DNA of 44,576 nucleotides from Lentisphaerae bacterium ADurb.BinA184 (lineage in GTDB: Bacteria; Verrucomicrobiota; Lentisphaeria; Oligosphaerales; MVZH01). The number at the start of each line of letters is the position of its first letter. Positions within the stretch are counted from its first letter, which is position 1. Below the pieces are notes generated by a model. The model was not told the origin of the DNA and did no database searches. It saw only the letters and a list, made by a program, of their open reading frames with translations. The translations under genes were made by a program, and so were the position numbers. The stretch lies in NCBI GenBank assembly GCA_002068325.1, contig MVZH01000008.1, positions 1-44,576 of the forward strand, given 5' to 3'. This document shows positions 1 to 8,648 of the stretch, piece after piece.

Positions 1-1003
1 CATCGCCCCGCCCGCGCCGCCGCCCGCCGGGCCGTGGCAGCGAGCCGTCGGTGCCGAAGAGCCGATGCTGCACCTGGGCCCAAAGCCGCAACACGGGCGC
101 CTCGCCGTCAACCAGATACGGCAGCCAGGTCGCCAGCCGCGCCGCGGCCCAGTCCTTGGCAGCCGGGTCGCCGTCCGGAGCCGCGGGCACGCCCTTGACC
201 GCCCACCGGCACGTCAGCCCCTCCCCGCCCTTCGAGTTCGCCAGCCGCAGCTCCGCCACGTCCCCGCCGCCGGGATTGACCAAGCCGTAGATGCGGTACC
301 GCACCGTGCCCTCGCCCGCCGGCGGCAACTCGGCGACCGGCGCCGGCTCGACCACGATGCCATGCTTCGCAAGGCCCGCTGCGTCAATCGCAATGCGCCG
401 CGACCCGCCGTCGGCAAACACCGCCCAGTGCTGACCGTCGGCCACGGCCGGATGCAACTCGACCGCCAATACCCGATCCTTGAACTGCTCCGCCTCCGCC
501 GGCGCAAACGACACCCCCGGGATCAACGCGTAGAACGGCCCGCGCACCCCCTCGCCCCCGCCCCCGCCGCCCGGCCCTTTGTCAATCTGGCGGAGGATGT
601 GGTCGTACTCCTTGGCGTCAAGGTCGGCGAACGAGGCCGGGCCGATGTGGTCATGCTTGGCGGCGTGCGCCGAACAGGCGTGGTAAATCCCCCACAGCGG
701 CCACCGGCCCTGCCGCAACAGGCGCTCCTTCTGCACCTCCCGCATCCGCGAACCCTGACGAAGCTCCATCAGCTCGCCCGGCGGCGCCAGGTACACCTGC
801 CGCACCGCCGCCGCCCCCGCCGGCTCGACCACCCGCCAGTACCCCTCAACCGGAAGCTCCACCTCCCCCGCGATCACCACCAGCCCCGACGGCGCGTGCG
901 CCACGGTGCGCGAATTCCCCACCTCAACCGCCCCCGCCGCCCCCAACAACCCGAGCCCCACGCAGGCCGTCACCACACATCTTGCGAACCCGATCGGTTT
1001 CAT
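1..1003 (-). CDS. Secreted protein of unknown function, C-terminus cut by the left edge
   Basis: The minus-strand frame is open from the ATG at 1003 to the window edge (334 codons), so the C-terminus is missing. A strong Shine-Dalgarno site (GGAAAGGAG) lies about 9 nt upstream of this ATG. The first 25 residues form a signal peptide: basic start, a hydrophobic run rich in Val, Leu and Gly, then Ala-Gly-Ala before the mature part. A run of six glycines sits near residue 140. The rest looks like mixed beta-rich extracytoplasmic domains, and I recognise no catalytic motif. It lies downstream of the PQQ-like gene on the same strand with a 269-bp gap. No family is assigned; an exported or surface location is inferred from the signal peptide only. 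Confidence 0.72.
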   Translation of the reverse strand, partial: MKPIGFARCVVTACVGLGLLGAAGAVEVGNSRTVAHAPSGLVVIAGEVELPVEGYWRVVEPAGAAAVRQVYLAPPGELMELRQGSRMREVQKERLLRQGRWPLWGIYHACSAHAAKHDHIGPASFADLDAKEYDHILRQIDKGPGGGGGGEGVRGPFYALIPGVSFAPAEAEQFKDRVLAVELHPAVADGQHWAVFADGGSRRIAIDAAGLAKHGIVVEPAPVAELPPAGEGTVRYRIYGLVNPGGGDVAELRLANSKGGEGLTCRWAVKGVPAAPDGDPAAKDWAAARLATWLPYLVDGEAPVLRLWAQVQHRLFGTDGSLPRPGGRRRGRGD

Positions 1004-1272
1004 GACATGGCTCTCCTTTCCTGGTCGGCACGGCCTGACCATCGCTGTCGGGGCGACAGGGCACCCCGCCGCGGCCCAAGATAGTGCCGGAAGTCTTCAC
1101 CTCGCAGGTCGGATGCCAGCCCCAAGTCCAGCCTCACAACCTGCACACCACGAATAGGTTAGAGGCATCCAGCTGGACGGTTCTCCCGCCGCCGTCATAC
1201 CGATGATAGACATCCTATGCATTCATGCCATACATTGCGTGCCCATCGCCATCGCCCGGCAGGCCGCCGCCA

Positions 1273-3057
1273 TCACGGCCCGGCCGCGCCCACGCCGTAG
1301 AGGTGCGCGCCGCCCCGGATGTAGATGCGGCCGCCGACAAAGGCCGGCGTCGTCACCACGCCCTCGCCCAGGGGGCAGACGGCCAGCTCGCTGAACTCGG
1401 CCGCCGCCGCCAGGATGTGCGCGACCCCTTCCTTGTCAATGAGATAGACCTTCCCGTCCGCCACGACCGGCGAGCTGTAGAAGCCGCTGTCGAAGGCGTG
1501 TTCCCAGGCGGGCTTGCCGGTGTCGGCGTGCACGCAGGTGACGGTGCCGTCGCTGGCGGCCAGGAAGACCAGCCCGGCGGCGGCGGCCAGGCTGGCCACA
1601 TCCGGAAGCGCCACCTCGTCGGTGCGCCACAACTCGGCGCCGCTGTCAGCGTCCAGGCAGACCAAGGCGGCGTAGGCGTTGGCGGCGAAGACCCGACCGT
1701 CGGCGAACACCGCCGAGCTGCCGACTTCACCGCTCATGCACTCGCTCCGCCACAGCTCGGTGCCGGTGCGCGCCAGGTAGGCCGCCACCGCCGGGCTCGC
1801 ATTCAGGATCAGCATGTCGGCGGTGCCCTGACGGACAAGGATCGGCGAGGCCCACGAAATCTCCGTCTCGCGGACAACCTCCCAGGCCGTCTCGCCGTCG
1901 GCGGTCTTCAGGGCCAGCAAGCGCGGGCGGGCGCCTTCGTCATACTGGATCAGCAGGAAGTCGTTCCACGCGAGGAGCGAGGACGAGTGGCCGTAGTGGT
2001 TCTCGGGCAGGCCCAGGTTGCGCGCCCAGCGCGGCCGGCCATCGAGTTCGAAGGCGGCCACATCGCCGTTTGCGAAGATCGCAAATGCCCCCTTGCCGTC
2101 GGTGGCCATTGAGGGGGCGGCAAACCCGGTGTCGGCGGTGACCTGCGGAACCTCAGGGGGAGAGGCGGGGACGCCGGCCACCGGGCGGGACCAGAGCAAC
2201 CGCCCGGTCTCGGCGTCGAAGCAGTAGACCTCGCGGGTCTTTTCGTCGGCGCCGCTCAGGAAGACAAGGTTGCCGGCCACCGCGGGCGAGTTGTAGCCGG
2301 GTTTCGGAACCGGGGTCTTCCACAGGATTCCCTTGCCGGTGGTGCCGTCCCAATCGGTCGGCGGTCGCGTGTTCGCATCGGCAACGCCGTTGCCGCCCGG
2401 TCCGCGGAATCCCGGCCAATGCGGCGTTGCGGACTCCGCAGTCGGGACGATCGCCGGGGAACTGCCGGGCACGGATGCCGCCGGCGTGGCGGAGCGCGGG
2501 GACTCGGGAACCAGCGACTCCGCCCAGGATTCCACCGCGACGTCGTGGGGCCGCGGGTGCACGAGGGCCAGCGTGGCCGCGGCGGCCAGCCCGAGCAACG
2601 TCGCGGCGAACACGATGCGCCGCGCCAGGGCTGCGGCGTCCCACTCGTCCTCCCGGTCCGCGCCGGGGCATTGGGCGACCACGGGAAGCTGCCGCCGGCA
2701 GGCCGTGGCCACGGAGGCCGCAGCCACCAGCACCGCAACCCCGCCGGCCAGGAGCGCGGCACCGCTCCGGCGACGCCACAGGCTGGAAAAGACGGCGCGC
2801 CGCGCCACCAGGTCAAGCTGGCGCAGGTTCTCCCGCACCGCGTCGTCACCGGGTGTTTCGGCGAAACGCTCGCGCAACTCGGTCAGCGCCGGCGCATTCA
2901 GCGGATCGGCGCGCCGCGCGGCCAGCCGGTCCGCGAACAGAAGGGTGCCGACCGCGACGACGAAGACGGCCGCCACCGCGGCCACGCCCCACGCAACCTG
3001 CCCGACCGCGCGCCGGCGCGCGGCGGCCGGGTTCTCCTTCTCCGGGGTGGGGGCCAT
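1273..3057 (-). CDS. Membrane-anchored PQQ-like beta-propeller protein
   Basis: 594 residues. The N-terminal third has three hydrophobic segments (about residues 16-40, 98-120 and 145-165), predicted membrane helices. A Pro/Ser/Ala-rich linker follows, then from about residue 210 a beta-propeller of the PQQ-binding-like (BamB-like) type, typical of planctomycete-type proteins. It opens with the WPGFRGPGGNG motif and has repeated blade motifs such as 'YCFDAETGRLLW', 'LDADSGAELW' and 'VHADTGKPAW'. I chose the ATG at 3057 because AGGGA lies about 9 nt upstream and a longer reading adds an unlikely Cys/Pro-rich leader. Such propellers bind partner proteins or, in quinoprotein dehydrogenases, PQQ; no dehydrogenase residues are evident, so a scaffold or surface role is more likely. 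It is divergent from the mutarotase-like gene across the 86-bp repeat array. Confidence 0.85.
   Translation of the reverse strand: MAPTPEKENPAAARRRAVGQVAWGVAAVAAVFVVAVGTLLFADRLAARRADPLNAPALTELRERFAETPGDDAVRENLRQLDLVARRAVFSSLWRRRSGAALLAGGVAVLVAAASVATACRRQLPVVAQCPGADREDEWDAAALARRIVFAATLLGLAAAATLALVHPRPHDVAVESWAESLVPESPRSATPAASVPGSSPAIVPTAESATPHWPGFRGPGGNGVADANTRPPTDWDGTTGKGILWKTPVPKPGYNSPAVAGNLVFLSGADEKTREVYCFDAETGRLLWSRPVAGVPASPPEVPQVTADTGFAAPSMATDGKGAFAIFANGDVAAFELDGRPRWARNLGLPENHYGHSSSLLAWNDFLLIQYDEGARPRLLALKTADGETAWEVVRETEISWASPILVRQGTADMLILNASPAVAAYLARTGTELWRSECMSGEVGSSAVFADGRVFAANAYAALVCLDADSGAELWRTDEVALPDVASLAAAAGLVFLAASDGTVTCVHADTGKPAWEHAFDSGFYSSPVVADGKVYLIDKEGVAHILAAAAEFSELAVCPLGEGVVTTPAFVGGRIYIRGGAHLYGVGAAGP
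2069..2085. repeat. Intragenic palindrome, AT-richer variant
   Basis: TTTGCGA-AGA-TCGCAAA, perfect 7-bp arms with a 3-nt centre, inside the beta-propeller coding region. It encodes Ala-Ile-Phe-Ala on the minus strand. It resembles the TTGCGGASTYCGCAA sites found in other genes here and may be a diverged member. Confidence 0.45.
2428..2440. repeat. Intragenic palindrome of the TGCGGASTYCGCA family
   Basis: TGCGGA-C-TCCGCA, perfect 6-bp arms around one central base, inside the PQQ-like gene. On the minus strand it encodes Ala-Glu-Ser-Ala. The same core recurs in hypF, the HEAT-repeat gene and the giant secreted protein. Confidence 0.6.
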
Positions 3058-3262
3058 GCTGGTAGATCCCTGTCCGTGTCTGTCGCCGGCCGGCCAGCAA
3101 CGACAAGGCGGGAGCCAATGCCCGTGTGGCCTGGACAACGGATCAATATGCGGTCACAACCCTGCTTTGGCAACCGCCGGGAATGCCGTGCGCCGGCCTG
3201 CGGCGGCCCGTCATCCGCCCCGGTACGTCGCGGTCACGGTTCGCCGCCAGCCCCGCCATGGC

Positions 3263-3720
3263 TGTGACACACTTCGCAAAGTGTGGCACAGCGCCAGAGG
3301 GGGAATGGGCGTCGGAAAGCCATATCTCGCAGTCGCTTCATTCGGAGTTTTGACACACTTCGCAAAGTGTGGCACAACGCCAGAGGGGAAATGGGTGTCG
3401 GAAAGCCATATCTCGCAGTCGCTTCATTCGGAGTTGTGACACACTTCGCAAAGTGTGGCACAACGCCAGAGGGGAAATGGGTGTCGGAAAGCCATATCTC
3501 GCAGTCGCTTCATTCGGAGTTGTGACACACTTCGCAAAGTGTGGCACAACGCCAGAGGGGAAATGGGTGTCGGAAAGCCATATCTCGCAGTCGCTTCATT
3601 CGGAGTTGTGCCACACTTCGCAAAGTGTGGCACAGCGCCAGAGGGGAAATGCGCGTCAGAAGGTCATACCTCGCAGTCACTTCATTCGGAACTGTGACAC
3701 ACTTTGCGAAGTGTGGCACA
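3263..3720. repeat. Six-copy 86-bp tandem array of palindromes
   Basis: A 28-nt palindrome recurs at 3263, 3349, 3435, 3521, 3607 and 3693, spaced exactly 86 bp. The core is CACACTT-CGCA-AAGTGTG (7-bp arms, 4-nt loop). Most copies extend to 11-12 bp arms with a single mismatch, and the copy at 3607 is perfect over 12 bp. The bodies between palindromes are identical or nearly so in the three central units; the first and last units have diverged. The array fills most of the 838 bp between the divergent PQQ-like gene (start 3057) and mutarotase-like gene (start 3896). Small open frames read through it follow the repeat and are not genes. It could be a multi-site operator, a REP/BIME-type element or a structured transcript. 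Confidence 0.93.
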
Positions 3721-3895
3721 ATCGGACTGGCGGTGCGCGGGATCGGGAGTACGGCGCCGACGCGCCGGCATCCAGCCGGCGGCGGCGGTTGCATCGTGCC
3801 CAACTCGGGCCATGTTTACCCTCCGGGAAGGCTGTCCACGCATGGGCGGGCAGACTGCTCCGGAGGGCGGCAAACCGCATGAAGGCACCAAGACG

Positions 3896-4783
3896 ATGCA
3901 GGACGATGACCTTCTGATCTCCAGTGCGGCGCTGACCGTGCGGGTGGCGCGGCCGGGAATCCGCTACCGCGGCACACGGTTCGACTGGACCGGGTTCATC
4001 ACGCAGGTGACGCTCGACGGGACCCACACGTTCTGCACGCCCGAGGCGACGGACGGCACGGGCACCGGCGGCGACGGACTGTCCAACGAGTTCGGCATCT
4101 TCGATCCGGTCGGCTTCGAGGATGCGCCTCCGGGGGAGACCTTCCCGAAACTGGGTGTGGGGCTGCTGCGCCGGGACAGTGCCGAGCCCTATCGCTTCTC
4201 CCACCGCTACGCGGTCGAACCGTTCCCGATCCGCGTCGAGTCCGGCGCCGCCCGTGTCGCCTTCGTCTGCGATCCCCTACCCTGCCGTGGCTATGCCGCC
4301 CGGCTGGAGAAGACCCTCGCGGTCGCCGGCCGTCGTCTGTCCATCCACTACCGCCTCGCCAACGTCGGCGAGAAGACCCTCCGCACCACGGAGTACTGCC
4401 ACAACTTCCTGGCCATTGACGGCCACGCGGTCGGCCCTGCGTACCGCCTCCAAGTGCCGTTCGCGACGTGCGGCCGGGTTACCGAGCCACTGCTTGCGCA
4501 GGGCCGCGAGATCACATGGTCACGGACGCCGGACCACGCCTTCTATCACCCGATGGAAGGCGAGGATGTCCAAGCGGCCCAGTGGTGGGAGTTGGCGCAC
4601 TCGCCGTCGGGTGTGAGGGTGCGGGAGACGGTCTCCCCCGGCTACTTCCGGCTGACGCTGTGGGGGACCGGCCGCGTGGTCAGCCCGGAGGCCTTTGTCC
4701 GCGTCGAGGTGGCGCCGGGCGAGACGCAGGAGTGGCAGCGCGAGTATACGTTCGATGCCCCGCACCCGGCGGCCGGGGCGTGA
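3896..4783 (+). CDS. Galactose-mutarotase-fold protein (aldose-epimerase-like)
   Basis: 295 residues, predicted cytoplasmic (no signal peptide), almost entirely beta-strand by sequence pattern. Conserved-looking stretches are 'RYRGTRFDWTGFI' near the start, 'SNEFGIFDPVGF', 'TEYCHNFLAIDG' in the middle and a C-terminal beta-sandwich strand with many aromatic residues. This agrees with the galactose mutarotase/aldose-1-epimerase superfamily, whose members bind sugars and catalyse or read ring opening. Candidate catalytic His and Glu residues are present (Glu-Tyr-Cys-His near residue 165), but I cannot fix the pair. The ATG at 3896 is preferred: AAGG lies 10 nt upstream and the protein-like sequence begins there. 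The dehydrogenase gene starts 46 bp downstream, so sugar-acid or polyol metabolism is a reasonable joint role. Confidence 0.75.
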   Translation: MQDDDLLISSAALTVRVARPGIRYRGTRFDWTGFITQVTLDGTHTFCTPEATDGTGTGGDGLSNEFGIFDPVGFEDAPPGETFPKLGVGLLRRDSAEPYRFSHRYAVEPFPIRVESGAARVAFVCDPLPCRGYAARLEKTLAVAGRRLSIHYRLANVGEKTLRTTEYCHNFLAIDGHAVGPAYRLQVPFATCGRVTEPLLAQGREITWSRTPDHAFYHPMEGEDVQAAQWWELAHSPSGVRVRETVSPGYFRLTLWGTGRVVSPEAFVRVEVAPGETQEWQREYTFDAPHPAAGA

Positions 4784-4829
4784 GAAGGCGCCGTCCGCGC
4801 CGCCGACGGCCGGCAGGAGGAAACCCCAC

Positions 4830-5606
4830 ATGCTGACTCTGGACTTGAGCGGAAAGCTGGCCCTGGTGACCGGGGCGTCCGGCGGGCTGGGCCGGGTGAT
4901 GATCCGCACGCTGGCCGACTGCGGCGCGGACGTGGTGGTGCACTACGCCCACAACCAGGCCATGGCCGGGCAACTCGTTCGCGAAGTCCGCGCCAAGGGC
5001 CGCCAGGCGCTGGCGGTGCAGGCGGACATCACCGACCCTGCCGCCGTCCAGGCCATGCAGGCCCGCGTGGCCCGCGAGGCCCGCGACCCCGACATCGTCG
5101 TGACCAACGCCGTCATCCAAATCTTCCCCTGGAAGCCCGTGCTTGACGAGGGCCTCGACAGCTACGAGAGCCAGTTCCGCTCGTGCGTGATGCAGAACGT
5201 CCTCATGGCCAAGGCCTTCGTGCCGGCCATGGTGCGGCGCGGCTGGGGACGGGTGATCGGCATCAACACGGAATGCACGACGCAGTACGCGCCGGGCCAG
5301 TCGGCCTACACCTCGGGCAAGGGCGGCATGGACCGGCTGCTGCGCGTGCTGGCCAAGGAAGTCGGCCCCAGCGGCATCACCGTCAACCAGATCGCCCCCG
5401 GATGGATGCTCACCGACCGAGACCGCACGGCCGGCCCCGCCGACCCCACGGAACCGAAAGGCTACACCGAGCATGTGCCGCTGCGCCGCCGCGGCGCCGA
5501 CCAGGAGATCGCCAACCTGGCCGCCTTCCTGGCCTCGGACCTGGCGGGGTTCATCACCGGCGCCTTCATCCCGGTCAACGGCGGCAACACGATGGTGGCG
5601 ATCTGA
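4830..5606 (+). CDS. Short-chain dehydrogenase/reductase (SDR family)
   Basis: 258 residues, the usual size of a classical SDR. The nucleotide-binding motif TGASGGLG is at residues 14-21 and the catalytic Tyr160 and Lys164 lie in YTSGK. Two positions differ from the norm. The usual catalytic Ser, 13 residues before Tyr, is Thr147, and the NNAG structural motif reads TNAV (92-95). The C-terminal 'GAFIPVNGGNTM' matches the family's last strand. The start at 4830 has a textbook AGGAGG 9 nt upstream. By family it is an NAD(P)-dependent oxidoreductase (FabG, gluconate or glucose-dehydrogenase-like). The partner mutarotase-fold gene favours a sugar or sugar-acid substrate; this is inference. Confidence 0.9.
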   Translation: MLTLDLSGKLALVTGASGGLGRVMIRTLADCGADVVVHYAHNQAMAGQLVREVRAKGRQALAVQADITDPAAVQAMQARVAREARDPDIVVTNAVIQIFPWKPVLDEGLDSYESQFRSCVMQNVLMAKAFVPAMVRRGWGRVIGINTECTTQYAPGQSAYTSGKGGMDRLLRVLAKEVGPSGITVNQIAPGWMLTDRDRTAGPADPTEPKGYTEHVPLRRRGADQEIANLAAFLASDLAGFITGAFIPVNGGNTMVAI

Positions 5607-5763
5607 GCCGTGCAAGCCGCCGGGGGGGGACGGCGAGACCGCCCAGGCAGGCCGAGGGCGCAACGGCACGGACGGCGTGCGGGCCGCATCGGCGGACGGT
5701 CGGGCGCCGGACAAACCATGGGGGCCGCGAGGGGGTGAACCGGCTGCGGACGCCCCGGCCCCC

Positions 5764-7485
5764 TCAGAGCGCGAGGATGGCCTCGCGGTTATCAATGAGG
5801 GAGAAGTCGCCGCTGGTGATGACTTCGTAGTGCATGGCCAGCAGCGGCTGGGTGTCGAGGATGTAGCGCTCGGCGGCGGCCTCGCGGCCCTTGTCCTTGA
5901 GCGCATGGCGCAGCATCAGGTAGCCGCACAGCACCTGGGTCTCCATGTCGCACAGGCGGCGGGCCATGAGGTCGAAGTAGTCGCCGTCGTTGCGGGCCTC
6001 GACGAACTTGACGGCGCGCTGCAGCTTCTCGCGCCCCATGTCCACGGCGCTGGCCAGGCGGCGGAGCTTTCCCTCGTAGGGCAGCAGGCTCATCTCGGTC
6101 ATCAGCGGATCGAGGACGCGCTGCATGATGCCGCCGATGGCCGCCACGTGCTGGAGCTGGGTGGTGCCCTCGTAGATATTGGTGATGCGGGCGTCGCGGT
6201 AGTAGCGCTCGGCGGGGAAGTCCTTCATGAACCCGGTGCCGCCGTGGATCTGGATGCCGTTGTAGGCCACGCGGTTGGCCAGTTCGGTGCAGAAGGCCTT
6301 GGCCAGCGGGGTGAGCTCGGCCGCCGTCCGGCCGTAGGCCTTCTCCTGCTGACGCATCTCGGCCGACGGGGCCGCGGCGTGCCGGATCGCCTCGTCCCAG
6401 TTGTCACGCATGTCCACGTGCCGGGTGGTTTCGTAGAGCAGGGCGCGGGCGGCCAAGATCTGGACGCGGTCGCTGACCAGCATGTCGTAGACGGCGGGGA
6501 ACTTGATGATCGGCTTGCCGAACTGCTCGCGTTCGTGGGCGTACTTGAGGGCGTTGCGCCAGGCGGCCTCGGCGACGCCGAGGGCCTGGCCGCTGATCGC
6601 CACGCGGGCGCCGTTCATCAACGACATGACGTAGCGGGTCAGGCCGCGCCGCCGCTCGCCGACCAGCTCGGCGGGCACGTTGTTGAACTGCAGCTCGCAG
6701 GTCGGCGACCCGTGGATGCCCATCTTGTTCTCAATGCGGCGCACCAGCAGGTTGGGGCCGCGCTCGCACACGAACATGGACAGGCCGCGGCCGTCGCGCG
6801 TGCCCTCCTCGGAACGGGCCAGCACCAGCAACACCTTGGCGCAGCCGTTGGTGATGAAGCGCTTCATGCCGTTCAGGTACCACTGGTTCTTCTCGCGGTC
6901 GAAGTGGGCCTTCAGCTGGACGGCCTGCAGGTCGGAGCCGGCCTCGGGCTCGGTGAGCGCCATGGCGCCGTCGGCCTCGCCGGCGGCGAAGCGCGGCAGG
7001 AAGCGCTGGCGCTGATCCTCGGTCCCGAAGCGGTTGATGGTCTCGGCGATGTCCTGCAGGCCGAAGAGGTTCTGCAGGCTGGCGTCGGCGCGCGACACCA
7101 TCTCGGTCATCATGGTGTAGACAGTGACCGGGGCGTTGAGGCCGCCGTAGCGGCGCGGCAGCATGACGCCCATGAGCTGGGCCTGGCTGAGGTTGCGCAG
7201 GTTCTCCTGGGTGCCCTTGGCGTAGGTGACCTTGCCGCCTTCGCAGCGGGCGCCTTCCTCATCAACGTCGGCGGCGCGCGGGGCAATGAGGTCGCCGCAG
7301 ATCTCGCCGACCATGGCCAGGACCCGGTCGTAGCTGTCGAGGGCGTCGGCAAACGAGACCGGGGCGTCGGGGAAATCCCTGGCCTGCGCGTAGTCGGCCT
7401 CGCGCATGCGCACAACGTCCTCGAGCCCGAGGTTCATCAGGTTGAACTTGATGTCCGCGTTGTCAAGGTAGAAGTTCTCAGCCAT
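5764..7485 (-). CDS. Acyl-CoA dehydrogenase
   Basis: 573 residues, the long (about 600-residue) branch of the family with a C-terminal extension. The FAD and substrate region includes 'MALTEPEAGSDL' (175-185) and 'WYLNGMKRFITNG' (202-214). The catalytic base is Glu439 in IYEGTTQ, at the position of Glu376 of medium-chain acyl-CoA dehydrogenase. 'GIQIHGGTGFMKDFPAERYYRDARI' motifs precede it. The enzyme oxidises acyl-CoA to trans-2-enoyl-CoA in the cytoplasm and passes electrons to ETF, encoded immediately upstream. The ATG at 7485 has AGGAG 10 nt before it; a longer reading would add a Pro/Gly-rich tract from the intergenic repeat. Chain-length specificity cannot be read from the sequence. Confidence 0.95.
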   Translation of the reverse strand: MAENFYLDNADIKFNLMNLGLEDVVRMREADYAQARDFPDAPVSFADALDSYDRVLAMVGEICGDLIAPRAADVDEEGARCEGGKVTYAKGTQENLRNLSQAQLMGVMLPRRYGGLNAPVTVYTMMTEMVSRADASLQNLFGLQDIAETINRFGTEDQRQRFLPRFAAGEADGAMALTEPEAGSDLQAVQLKAHFDREKNQWYLNGMKRFITNGCAKVLLVLARSEEGTRDGRGLSMFVCERGPNLLVRRIENKMGIHGSPTCELQFNNVPAELVGERRRGLTRYVMSLMNGARVAISGQALGVAEAAWRNALKYAHEREQFGKPIIKFPAVYDMLVSDRVQILAARALLYETTRHVDMRDNWDEAIRHAAAPSAEMRQQEKAYGRTAAELTPLAKAFCTELANRVAYNGIQIHGGTGFMKDFPAERYYRDARITNIYEGTTQLQHVAAIGGIMQRVLDPLMTEMSLLPYEGKLRRLASAVDMGREKLQRAVKFVEARNDGDYFDLMARRLCDMETQVLCGYLMLRHALKDKGREAAAERYILDTQPLLAMHYEVITSGDFSLIDNREAILAL

Positions 7486-7609
7486 GGTCTGCTTGCTCCT
7501 GGGGCTGGCCGATCGCAGGGGGGGAAGCGATGCCGGCCTCGTCTCCGAAAACGGTCCCGGCCCCGGCCCTGGCGACGGTCCCGGCCGGGGGGCCGGCGCC
7601 GGTCGGCCG

Positions 7610-8635
7610 TTACACCCGGGCCTTGTACGCCTTGATGAGTTTCGGGATGACGACGTTGAGGTCGCCGACGACACCGTAGTGGGCGACCGAGAAGATGGGG
7701 GCGCCGGGGTCTTCGTTGATGGCCAGGATCTTGGCGCTCTCCGACATGCCGGCGCGGTGCTGCACCGAGCCGCTGATGCCGCAGGCGATGTAGAGGCGCG
7801 GCCGCACCGTCACGCCAGTCTGCCCGACCTGGTGGTCGTGGCTGATCCAGCCGGCATCAACCGCCGCGCGCGAGGCCGCCACCGCCCCGCCAATCGTCTC
7901 GGCCAACTGCCGGATGAGCTGGAAATTCTCCTTGGTGCCCACCCCGTAGCCGCCGGCCACGATGATCTGGGCCGCCTTGAGGTTGACCTCCTTCTCCTGC
8001 TTGAAGCGCTTCACCAGGCTGACGACCAAGTCGGCCGCCTCCAGGCTCACCGCCACCGGCGTCACCTCGCCCCGGCGGCCGGCCGCCGGTTCGTCCAGCC
8101 GCATGACGCCCTCGCGCACGGTCACCATCTGCGGGTCGTCCCAGGTGTTGACGATGGTGGCGATGATGTTGCCGCCGAAGGCCGGGCGGATCTGCATCAG
8201 CTTGTTGGGCAGGACCTGGCCCGACGCCTTGTCCTCGAAGCTGTCGATGCGCAGGTCGGTGCAGTCGGCGGTCAGGCCGGCCAGTTTGCCCGAGGCCACG
8301 CGGGGGGCCAGCGAGCGGCCGACGGCGGTGGCGCCGAACAGGAAGATGTTCGGGTGATGCTGATGGATGAGGCCGAGGATGACCTTGGCATAGGGGAGCG
8401 GCGAGAAGTGCTCCAGCCGCGCATCCTCGGCGAGGAAGACGTTGTCACAGCCGTACTCGTGGAGCCTGGGGGCGAGCCCGGCGACGCGCTGCCCCAGCAG
8501 CACCGCCTCCGTCTTCACCCCCAGCTGCCCGGCCAGTTCGCGGCCCTTGCAGACCAGCTCGAGGCTGACGTCGGCGATGCGGCCGTCGTCCTGCTCGATG
8601 AACACCCAGACATTCCCGGCCTTCTTCTTGCTCAT
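7610..8635 (-). CDS. etfA: Electron transfer flavoprotein alpha subunit
   Basis: 341 residues, the family's usual length. The N-terminal ETF domain begins 'GNVWVFIEQDDG'. The C-terminal FAD-binding signature is complete: 'GQTGVTVRPRLYIACGISG', then 'SVQHRAGM' and 'ILAINEDPGAPIFSVAHYGVVGD' (about residues 265-325). With EtfB it forms the soluble flavoprotein that takes electrons from acyl-CoA dehydrogenases. The start at 8635 has AAGGA 7 nt upstream and lies only 13 bp after the etfB stop, so the two are co-transcribed and probably translationally linked. The acyl-CoA dehydrogenase gene starts 124 bp downstream. Confidence 0.96.
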   Translation of the reverse strand: MSKKKAGNVWVFIEQDDGRIADVSLELVCKGRELAGQLGVKTEAVLLGQRVAGLAPRLHEYGCDNVFLAEDARLEHFSPLPYAKVILGLIHQHHPNIFLFGATAVGRSLAPRVASGKLAGLTADCTDLRIDSFEDKASGQVLPNKLMQIRPAFGGNIIATIVNTWDDPQMVTVREGVMRLDEPAAGRRGEVTPVAVSLEAADLVVSLVKRFKQEKEVNLKAAQIIVAGGYGVGTKENFQLIRQLAETIGGAVAASRAAVDAGWISHDHQVGQTGVTVRPRLYIACGISGSVQHRAGMSESAKILAINEDPGAPIFSVAHYGVVGDLNVVIPKLIKAYKARV

Positions 8636-8648
8636 GGCGGAGTCCTTG

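Noticed and set aside
3263..3720. CRISPR array
   Set aside because: The whole 86-bp unit is repeated, including what would be spacers; there are no unique spacers and no cas genes.
3234..3803. Short repetitive open frames across the 86-bp array
   Set aside because: The predicted peptides only follow the repeat period, and similar frames exist on both strands.
5473..7635. A 720-codon plus-strand open frame opposite the acyl-CoA dehydrogenase
   Set aside because: Antisense shadow of a gene with complete catalytic motifs; no domain or credible start.
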